Below, piece by piece: positions 1-6,526 of a stretch of 7,999 nucleotides of DNA. The stretch is taken from positions 1-7,999 of the forward strand of contig JADGNT010000200.1 in the NCBI GenBank assembly GCA_017883345.1, read 5' to 3'. Under the pieces are notes generated by a model. It saw nothing but the letters and a program-made list of their open reading frames with translations, did not search any database and was not told the origin of the DNA. Numbering within the stretch: position 1 is the first letter of the stretch; the number at the start of each line of letters is the position of its first letter. The translations under genes and the position numbers were made by a program. The stretch comes from Candidatus Solibacter sp. Its GTDB lineage: Bacteria > Acidobacteriota > Terriglobia > Bryobacterales > Bryobacteraceae.

Positions 1-333
1 CCGTTCCTGCAATATTCCAGCGAGAAACCGGCGGATCCGATTGAACTGCGCGTGTATCGCGGAGCCAACGGTAAGTTCACGCTCTATGAGGATGAGCACG
101 ACAGTTACAATTACGAAAAGGGAAAATTCGCCACCATTCCGCTCGAATGGAACGAAGCCAAACAAACCCTGACCATTGGCAAACGCACGGGTGGTTTCCC
201 GGGCATGTTGAACGAACGCACCTTCAACATCGTCTGGGTATCGGATAATCACGGTGCCGGAATACCCATTACCGAGAAGCCGGATGAAGTCGTTCGTTAT
301 ACTGGTAAGGCCGTTACCGTCAGCAGCAAGTGA
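1..333 (+). CDS. C-terminal end of a GH31 glycoside hydrolase, alpha-xylosidase-like (5' truncated by window)
   Basis: The reading frame is open from the first base and ends at TGA 331-333, giving the last 110 residues of a protein whose start lies upstream. The GTG at 52 is an internal valine codon, not a start. The visible part matches the C-terminal beta-sandwich (DUF5110 type) that follows the catalytic barrel in GH31 enzymes: it contains PIELRVYRGANGKFTLYEDE, a YNYEKG turn, TLTIGKRTGGFPGML and the closing VVRYTGKAV. From memory, this wording is closest to the exported alpha-xylosidases of xyloglucan loci, which release alpha-xylose from the non-reducing end. Some GH31 alpha-glucosidases share the domain, and the catalytic barrel cannot be seen here, so substrate is inferred. 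It is followed 36 bases later by the GH127 gene on the same strand, consistent with one operon. The GH31 family call is firm; alpha-xylosidase activity is tentative. Confidence 0.85.
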   Translation, partial: PFLQYSSEKPADPIELRVYRGANGKFTLYEDEHDSYNYEKGKFATIPLEWNEAKQTLTIGKRTGGFPGMLNERTFNIVWVSDNHGAGIPITEKPDEVVRYTGKAVTVSSK

Positions 334-369
334 TAACTGAATATAACAGTTCACTCAAAAAATAATGAA

Positions 370-2751
370 ATGAAACAGCACTTGGTCTTGATCACCTTTG
401 CGGCGACGGTTGCGGCAGCATTGTCTTCTACCGCCTATGCGGACTCGCTGGACCTGCCCAATGCCAAGCTCAAGGTGGATCCGTTCATGCCCTTGAAAGC
501 CCAGGCTTTTCCCTTGGAACAGGTGCGCCTGCTGGATGGCCCATTCAAACACGCGATGGACCTGGACCAGGCCTATTTGCTCGCCTTGGACCCGGAACGG
601 TTGCTGCGCACGTTCAAGATCAACGCCGGCCTGCCGACCACCGCTGCCCCACTGGGTGGATGGGAGGCTCCGGGCGGCGAATTGCGCGGGCATTTCATCG
701 GTCATTACATGTCTGGCTGCGCCATGATGTATGCCAGCACCGGCGACCCGCAGGTCAAGGCCAGGGGTGATGCGGTGGTGAAAGGACTGGCCGAGTGCCA
801 GGCCAAGTTGGGCAGTGGCTACTTGAGTGCCTATCCTGAGACTTTTTTTGATCGCGTCGAGCGGCGTCAGCAGGTCTGGGCGCCGTATTACACGATGCAC
901 AAGATCCTTGCCGGTTTGGAGGACATGTATGTCTATGGCGACAACCAACAGGCGCTGGAGGTGGCCAAGAAATATGGTGATTGGTTTATAGCGCGGAACG
1001 CCAGACTTACCGACGAACAGATGCAAAACATGCTGGGCGAGGAACACGGCGGCATGAATGAAGCCTTGGCCAATCTTTACGCGCTCACCGGCGAAGACAA
1101 GTATCTGAAGATCGCCCTTCGCTTCAACCACTACGATGTCATTGGGCCGGCCATGGTCAAACAAGATCCCATGGCTAATCGGCAACTGCACGCGAACACC
1201 CAGATTCCAAAATTCATCGGCACCGCGCGTGAATACGAAATGACTGGTGATTACGCTTTCAAGACCGCGTCGCTGACCTTCTGGAACGTCGTGGTGAGCA
1301 ACCGTTCCTACGTCATTGGCGGCAATAGCGATGGCGAGCAATTCTCCCCGCCCAACCGCATGTCCCAGATGGGGCCGAAGACAACGGAAACCTGCAACAC
1401 TTACAACATGCTCAAGCTGACCCGCCACCTGTTCTGCTGGAACCCGCAGGTCGCCTACGCAGATTATTATGAGCGTGCTCTCTACAATCATATTCTGGCC
1501 TCCCAGAACCCGGATACCGGCATGATGTGTTACTATGTGCCGTTGCGTTCGGGTTCCGAGAAAACCTACAATTCGCCCAACAACGACTTCTGGTGCTGCA
1601 CCGGCACAGGCGTGGAAAACCATGCCAAATATGGCGACAGCATCTATTTCCGATCCGGCAAGGAGACCCTCTACGTCAATTTGTTCATTGCTTCAGAACT
1701 CAATTGGAAGGATGCGGGGATCAAGGTGCGCCAGGAGACCCGTTATCCCGATGAAAGTTCCACCAAGCTGATCTTCACCTGCGATCAGCCGGTGAAGCTG
1801 AAAGTCAATTTGCGCCATCCCTATTGGGCCGTCGCCGGTTACGAAGTGCGCGTCAACGGCGAAAAGCAGAACCTTGCCAGCGCGCCGGGCTCGTGGGCAG
1901 TGCTGGATCGCGAGTGGAAATCCGGCGACTTGATCGAGATTTCCATGCCCTTCAGCCTTCACACCGAAGCTTTCAAGGACAAGCCTGATAGGTTTGCTTT
2001 CATGAACGGCCCGCTGGTTCTCGCGGCACCCGTTGATACCAGGAAAGCGTTTCCGGTGGTCGTCGCCGATGAAAAGGCGGTTCTGGCCAGTCTCAAGCCT
2101 GCGGCCAATAGCCCCAACACTTTCACCGGTTCCGCAGATGTTTTCCGCATTCCCGGGGTGACCGGCTCTGGTCCAGAGTTCAAGCCCTTCTACAAAATGT
2201 TCGGCCAAAAGTATGAGGTCTATTGGGACCGCTTCACCACAGAGCAGTGGCAGTCGGCAGAAGCCAGCTATCGCGATGAGATCGCACGGCAAAAGGCCAT
2301 TGAAGCGCGCACGGTGGACGCGGTGATCTGCGGCGAGGAACAGGATGAACGCGATCATGCCTTGAAAGGTGAAGGCATGAGCGTTCGCACGATCAACGAA
2401 ATCGCCATTCGGTCCGCCGCCACGAACGGTTGGTTTTCCTGGGACTTTAAAGTGGTTTCCGGCCAACCTCTGCAGTTGAGCGTTACCTATAGCGGCGTTG
2501 CCGGCGGCGGACGCGGCCCAGCCCCGACCGCGTTCGACATCCTGGTTGATGGCACCAAACTGGCCAGTGAGCAAATGGCCGGGGGTGGACGCGGGCAGGC
2601 CGGTGGAGCCGCCCCGGCACCAACCATCAAGGTCTATCCACTCGATCCAGCCCTGCTGCAAGGCAAGAGCAAGATCACCGTGAAATTACAAGGGCAACCC
2701 GGTTCGCGCATTGCTGGTGTCCGGTCCGTGCGCGTGATGAAACCAGAATAA
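370..2751 (+). CDS. Exported GH127 beta-L-arabinofuranosidase (former DUF1680) with C-terminal DUF6805-like domain
   Basis: This 793-residue protein is predicted to hydrolyse terminal beta-L-arabinofuranosyl residues outside the cytoplasm. Residues 1-24 form a signal peptide with a likely cut after TAYA. The alpha/alpha-barrel catalytic domain spans roughly 45-430. It carries the family hallmarks known from the bifidobacterial enzyme HypBA1: a GGNSDGE segment with E323 as probable acid/base, TTETCN with E340 and C342, and FWCCTGTG with C409 and C410. C409 would be the cysteine nucleophile, and E340, C342, C409 and C410 the zinc ligands. H274 in QLHANTQIPK is another conserved residue. Beta-sandwich domains follow (about 430-640, including RFAFMNGPLVLAA), then a DUF6805-like domain (about 650-790). 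That last domain contains two glycine/arginine-rich insertions (residues 712-719 and 738-751). The ATG at 370 directly precedes the signal peptide; there is no clear ribosome binding site, only an A-rich leader. The length fits multidomain members from polysaccharide degraders. Some GH127 relatives act on other sugars, so the exact substrate is inferred. Confidence 0.9.
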   Translation: MKQHLVLITFAATVAAALSSTAYADSLDLPNAKLKVDPFMPLKAQAFPLEQVRLLDGPFKHAMDLDQAYLLALDPERLLRTFKINAGLPTTAAPLGGWEAPGGELRGHFIGHYMSGCAMMYASTGDPQVKARGDAVVKGLAECQAKLGSGYLSAYPETFFDRVERRQQVWAPYYTMHKILAGLEDMYVYGDNQQALEVAKKYGDWFIARNARLTDEQMQNMLGEEHGGMNEALANLYALTGEDKYLKIALRFNHYDVIGPAMVKQDPMANRQLHANTQIPKFIGTAREYEMTGDYAFKTASLTFWNVVVSNRSYVIGGNSDGEQFSPPNRMSQMGPKTTETCNTYNMLKLTRHLFCWNPQVAYADYYERALYNHILASQNPDTGMMCYYVPLRSGSEKTYNSPNNDFWCCTGTGVENHAKYGDSIYFRSGKETLYVNLFIASELNWKDAGIKVRQETRYPDESSTKLIFTCDQPVKLKVNLRHPYWAVAGYEVRVNGEKQNLASAPGSWAVLDREWKSGDLIEISMPFSLHTEAFKDKPDRFAFMNGPLVLAAPVDTRKAFPVVVADEKAVLASLKPAANSPNTFTGSADVFRIPGVTGSGPEFKPFYKMFGQKYEVYWDRFTTEQWQSAEASYRDEIARQKAIEARTVDAVICGEEQDERDHALKGEGMSVRTINEIAIRSAATNGWFSWDFKVVSGQPLQLSVTYSGVAGGGRGPAPTAFDILVDGTKLASEQMAGGGRGQAGGAAPAPTIKVYPLDPALLQGKSKITVKLQGQPGSRIAGVRSVRVMKPE

Positions 2752-2803
2752 GCAAATAGCGAATCTCCAAGCGACTGCATAGCAACACTTTTACTAGCTC
2801 GAT
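2752..2803 (+). other. 52-base spacer between the GH127 and GH2 genes, no signal recognised
   Basis: The spacer has no terminator hairpin with a T run, no recognisable -35/-10 pair and no purine-rich Shine-Dalgarno sequence before the ATG at 2804. The bases just before the start are pyrimidine-rich and mixed (CTTTTACTAGCTCGAT). The most likely reading is simple co-transcription with SD-independent initiation of the downstream gene. Confidence 0.5.
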
Positions 2804-5800
2804 ATGAAATCAATTCTCACACTTATTACGTTGGGTTTTACCACCCTGGTTTTTGCGCAAGCCCAATTGCCGCCGGAAATCGAAGACCCGGAATGCCTGG
2901 GCATCAATCTGGAGCCGCCGCACGCCACGCTCATGCCTTATGCCAGCATGAAGGAGGCATTGGCGGCGAAACGCGCGGATTCTTCGTTCAGCCGCAGCCT
3001 GAATGGCCTGTGGAAGTTTAATTGGGTGGAACATCCGGCGAAACGTCCGGTGGATTTCTTCAAGCCTGATTTCGATGTCAGCGGCTGGAAGGAGATCCCC
3101 GTGCCGTCGTGCTGGCAGTTGCAGGGATATGGCACGCCGTATTACCGCAACCTCGGCTACATCTTCCAGAAGGACTGGCCACGGGTGATGAGCGATCCGC
3201 CAAGGAACTTCACGGCCTACAAAGAGCGCAACCCGGTGGGCAGTTACCGGCGCGAGTTCGAGGTGCCGTCCAGTTGGAAGGGCCGTCGCACGTTCATCAC
3301 GTTCAGCGGGGTGGATTCGGCGTTCTACGTCTGGCTGAACGGCGAGAAGGTGGGCTTTGCCATGAACAGCCGCAACGCGGCAGAATTCGACCTCACCAAG
3401 TTCCTCAAGCCGGGCAAGAACTTGCTGGCCGTCGAGGTCTATCGCTTCAGTGCGGGCAGTTACCTGGAGGATCAGGACATGTGGCGCCTGAGCGGCATCT
3501 TCCGCAACGTCACTCTCTGGAGCGCGCCGCAGGTGCATGTGCGCGATTTCTTCATCAAAACCGATCTGGATGCCGCCTATCGCGACGCCACGATGCAGGT
3601 CTCCACCGTGGTGCGCAATTACGGCGATCAACCTGCCGCCGCCCGGACGCTTTCGGTGGAACTGCATGATGCGAAGGGCAAACCGATGGCCGGCGTCAAG
3701 GCGGACGTGGCCGTGCCGGCGTTGAATCCGGGCCAGGAAACCAACGTGAGCGTCGCCATCCCGGTGAGCAATCCCGCCAAGTGGACGGCGGAAACCCCGA
3801 ATCTTTACACCACGGTGCTGGCGTTGTCCGGCGAGGCCAAACCGGAACTCCTTTCCGCCCGGACGGGTTTCCGCGAGATCGAGATCAAGGGCCGCCTCTT
3901 CACCGTGAACGGCGTGGCGGTGAAATTGAAGGGCGCGAACCGCCACGAAAACGTGCCCGACACCGGCCACACGGTTCCCGAATCTTCGATGATCCGCGAT
4001 CTGGAACTGCTCAAGCAGGGCAACTGCAACCACGTCCGCACCAGCCATTACTCGGACGATCCGCGCTGGTATGAACTCTGCGACGAGTGGGGCATCTACC
4101 TCGTCGCCGAGGCCAATTGCGAGAGCCACGGTTACGACCGCCGGTTCGACAATGAACCAAGAATGAAAGCCACCATCGTCAACCGCAATGTGGCCAACGT
4201 GGAGAACTTCAAGAACCATCCTTCTGTCATCATCTGGTCACTGGGCAATGAAAACGGCGGACGCGGCAGCAACTTCGTCGCGGCGCTCGAAGCCATCAAG
4301 GCCATTGACCCCACCCGTCCGACGCATTACCAGCGTTTCGGCAGCGGGGCGGGCAATCCCGCCGACTTGGACAGTGAGATGTATACGGCCCCCAACGACC
4401 TCGCTCGCATCGCCGCCAACAGCACGAGCTACACCAAGCCGTTCTACCTTTGTGAATACGCCCACGCGATGTTCAACTCAATGGGATCCATCGGCGACTA
4501 CAATGATTTGTTCGATCAATATCCCAGCCTGCTCGGCGGCGCGATTTGGGAATGGGAGGACCAGGGCATCTGGAACCGGCGCGACCCCAAGCGCCAGTTC
4601 ATCGCCTTTGGCGGCGGCTTCCGCGAGGTGCCCAACGACCATTATTTCATCCACAAGGGCGTCGTCTTCTCCGATCGCACCCCCAAGCCGCATTACCCGG
4701 AAATGAAGCGCGCCTATCAGTGGATCAGTGCCGCCCCTGCCGACCTAGCCGCTGGAACTATCAAAATCCGCAACAAGTATGCCTTCATCACGCTGGAAGA
4801 TTTCGCCGGACACTGGACGTTGAGCGAGGACGGACGCGCAATTCAACGCGGCAATTTGCCCGAACTCACGCTGGCGCCCGGAGCCGAACAAGTCGTGCCC
4901 GTGGCGTTCAAACCGTTCACCGCCAAAGCCGGCGCGGTGTATTTGGCGGATGTTTCCTTCACGCTGAAAAAAGACCAACGCTGGGCCAAGGCCGGCTATG
5001 AGGTGGCCCACATGCAATTCCCCATGCCACAGGCCGCGCCCGCCATGGCAGCCAACGCCGCTCCGATGCCCGCGCTCAAGTTCGCCGAGGCCGGGACCAA
5101 CATCACCATCACCGGCCAGGGTTTCCAGGCGGTGTTTGACAAGGAAACCGGCACCTTCTCGCAGCTCAGCCGGGACGGGAAGAACCTTCTGGTGGATGGC
5201 GCGGGGCCGCGGTTGCATCTCTGGCGCGCGCCGCACCAGACCGATGACATGTGGGCCTATCGCGACTGGCAGCGCTACGGTCTCAACGATTTGAAACGCA
5301 CCGTGAAGCGCGTGACCATCAGTCAGCCCGCACCCGGCGAGGTGCGCATCGAGGCCGTGATTAATGCCGAGGGCAAGCAGGAATACAGCGTCGTGCATTC
5401 GGCGGTTTACACGATCTACGGTGACGGCTCGATTGCCGTGGATAACGCGGTGACGCCGACGGGGCGCCGCATTCCCTGGGCGCGCCTGGGCGTGCGGCTG
5501 GAACTGGTGCCGCAATACGAACAGGTCACTTATCTCGGCCGCGGGCCGATGGAAAATTACAGCGACCGCAAGCGCGGTTCCGACATCGGGCTTTACTCCG
5601 CCACGACCCGCGAACTCATGACGCCCTACGCCAAGCCGATGGAATGCGGCAACCACGAGGACGTCAGTTGGGTGGCCGTGTCCGGCCGCCGGCTTCCCGC
5701 CCTGATGGCCCAGGCGGATGGCGGCGTGCTGCAATTCTCCGCGCTGCCTTACACCGATGAGGTGATGACGCCCATCGAATACACCGTGGACCTGCCCGCC

Positions 5801-6460
5801 AGCCGCAGCACCGTGCTGACGGTGGCGAAACGCACACAGGGCGTCGGTTCCAATGGCTGCGGTCCGCGCCCGCTGGAGCCTTACTTGGTCTGGTCCGCGC
5901 CGGAAACCTTCTCCTATGTGCTGCGCCTGCTGCCCGCCGGGACCAAGGACTTTGCGCCGGTCGGCCGCCAGGGCGTGCCGCAAACGCGCGTGAAACCCGC
6001 CGTTGAAACCGCCAGCATGACTGCCCCCGCACTCCGCGGGAAGGCCATCGCCGCGAGCAGTTTTGAGGCGGGCGAAGGCGAAATCCGCTTTGCCGTTGAT
6101 GGCGACGAAAGCACCTTCTGGCACAGCCGCTGGAGCGGCGAACCCGCCCAGCCGCCGCACTTTCTGACTGTGGATTTGGAGCGCGAGGTCAACGTAGCCG
6201 CCGTGAACTACGTCGCCCGCAGCGACAGTGAGAATGGCCATGTCCGCGACTACGAGATCTATCTCAGCAAGGATGGACAGAACTGGGGCGAAGCCGCCAC
6301 CAAAGGCCGCATCCCCTCCGACTCCGCCAAGGAACTCATCCGGCTCCCTCAGCCGGTTAAGGCACGCTACCTGAAGTTCGTAGTCTTGAGCGAGCAACAG
6401 AATCAACCCTTTGCCACCGTGGCGGAATTGGGAGCGGTAGAAGCGGCCACCAGTCGTTGA
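2804..6460 (+). CDS. Exported GH2 beta-galactosidase (LacZ architecture) with C-terminal F5/8-type CBM32-like domain
   Basis: This 1218-residue enzyme is predicted to release terminal beta-galactose outside the cytoplasm. A signal peptide covers residues 1 to about 18-20 (VFAQA). Domains in order: GH2 sugar-binding jelly roll (about 55-240), Ig-like domain (about 242-355), TIM barrel (about 356-626), LacZ domain-4 Ig fold (about 627-735), an Ala/Pro/Met-rich linker (740-757), the beta-galactosidase small-chain domain (about 765-1055), and a discoidin/F5/8-type domain (about 1070-1215, with FAVDGDESTFWHSRW). Key residues by alignment to E. coli LacZ: acid/base E483 in GNEN, nucleophile E551 in CEYAHAM, Mg ligands E440 and H442 in ANCESHG, substrate-pocket N116, YLEDQDMW at 220-227, and W582. 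It is longer than LacZ (about 1020 residues) because of the leader and binding domain. Departures are F557 for Gly in AMGNS, K618 at the LacZ N604 position, and no Trp at the W999 position. The gene looks GC-richer than its neighbours. The GH2 assignment is firm; beta-galactosidase is favoured by the full five-domain layout. Confidence 0.92.
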   Translation: MKSILTLITLGFTTLVFAQAQLPPEIEDPECLGINLEPPHATLMPYASMKEALAAKRADSSFSRSLNGLWKFNWVEHPAKRPVDFFKPDFDVSGWKEIPVPSCWQLQGYGTPYYRNLGYIFQKDWPRVMSDPPRNFTAYKERNPVGSYRREFEVPSSWKGRRTFITFSGVDSAFYVWLNGEKVGFAMNSRNAAEFDLTKFLKPGKNLLAVEVYRFSAGSYLEDQDMWRLSGIFRNVTLWSAPQVHVRDFFIKTDLDAAYRDATMQVSTVVRNYGDQPAAARTLSVELHDAKGKPMAGVKADVAVPALNPGQETNVSVAIPVSNPAKWTAETPNLYTTVLALSGEAKPELLSARTGFREIEIKGRLFTVNGVAVKLKGANRHENVPDTGHTVPESSMIRDLELLKQGNCNHVRTSHYSDDPRWYELCDEWGIYLVAEANCESHGYDRRFDNEPRMKATIVNRNVANVENFKNHPSVIIWSLGNENGGRGSNFVAALEAIKAIDPTRPTHYQRFGSGAGNPADLDSEMYTAPNDLARIAANSTSYTKPFYLCEYAHAMFNSMGSIGDYNDLFDQYPSLLGGAIWEWEDQGIWNRRDPKRQFIAFGGGFREVPNDHYFIHKGVVFSDRTPKPHYPEMKRAYQWISAAPADLAAGTIKIRNKYAFITLEDFAGHWTLSEDGRAIQRGNLPELTLAPGAEQVVPVAFKPFTAKAGAVYLADVSFTLKKDQRWAKAGYEVAHMQFPMPQAAPAMAANAAPMPALKFAEAGTNITITGQGFQAVFDKETGTFSQLSRDGKNLLVDGAGPRLHLWRAPHQTDDMWAYRDWQRYGLNDLKRTVKRVTISQPAPGEVRIEAVINAEGKQEYSVVHSAVYTIYGDGSIAVDNAVTPTGRRIPWARLGVRLELVPQYEQVTYLGRGPMENYSDRKRGSDIGLYSATTRELMTPYAKPMECGNHEDVSWVAVSGRRLPALMAQADGGVLQFSALPYTDEVMTPIEYTVDLPASRSTVLTVAKRTQGVGSNGCGPRPLEPYLVWSAPETFSYVLRLLPAGTKDFAPVGRQGVPQTRVKPAVETASMTAPALRGKAIAASSFEAGEGEIRFAVDGDESTFWHSRWSGEPAQPPHFLTVDLEREVNVAAVNYVARSDSENGHVRDYEIYLSKDGQNWGEAATKGRIPSDSAKELIRLPQPVKARYLKFVVLSEQQNQPFATVAELGAVEAATSR

Positions 6461-6526
6461 TTTGTCCGTCCTGGCGCAAACAAACCAAATTCTGTTTTAG
6501 ATGAAACAGGCCAGACCATTGAGCAT
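6461..6526 (+). other. 66-base spacer between the GH2 and GH43 genes
   Basis: This spacer is the longest gap between genes in the window. It contains an 18-base inverted repeat (6492-6509, listed separately) and an 11-codon open frame that starts at 6501 and runs into the GH43 start. There is no hairpin followed by a T run, so no intrinsic terminator is called. No strong sigma-70-like promoter is visible. A weak GAG three bases before the ATG at 6527 is too close to be a good Shine-Dalgarno sequence for that start, but it sits nine bases upstream of the alternative ATG at 6533. Confidence 0.45.
6492..6509. promoter_or_regulatory. Perfect 6-bp inverted repeat (possible operator or mRNA hairpin) upstream of the GH43 gene
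   Basis: CTGTTT and AAACAG are exact reverse complements flanking a 6-base centre TAGATG. As RNA, an inner U-G and an outer U-G pair could extend the stem to 8 pairs with a 4-base loop. As DNA it is a short palindrome of operator size, 17 bases before the ATG at 6527. There is no T tract after it, so a Rho-independent terminator is unlikely. A 6-bp repeat can arise by chance in this much sequence and the function is unproven; alternatives are an RNA-processing hairpin that sets relative mRNA levels, or nothing. Confidence 0.25.

Noticed and set aside
52..333. GTG at 52 as the start of a small 93-residue protein
   Set aside because: The same frame is open from base 1 and the residues before 52 (PADPIELR) continue the GH31 C-terminal domain, so this is an internal valine of a truncated larger gene.
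334..369. AACTG...CAGTT inverted repeat (335-339 and 347-351) and a TATAAC box at 342-347 after the GH31 stop
   Set aside because: A 5-bp stem with a 7-base loop and no T tract is too weak for a terminator, and no -35-like hexamer sits at suitable spacing for a promoter.
3109..3669. 186-codon frame on the + strand inside the GH2 gene (also 4188-4706 and 4546-5001)
   Set aside because: These are frame-shifted readings of the GH2 coding sequence, with low-complexity Arg/Pro-rich composition and no domain; the GH2 frame is continuous across them, so no frameshift is implied.
4745..6406. Long antisense open frame (553 codons) opposite the 3' half of the GH2 gene, and similar ones at 2810-4219, 355-1623 and 1693-2661 on the minus strand
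   Set aside because: They lie wholly or almost wholly opposite coding genes with intact catalytic motifs, and their translations are His/Gly/Ala/Arg-rich without recognisable domains. Such frames arise from codon bias in GC-rich genes.
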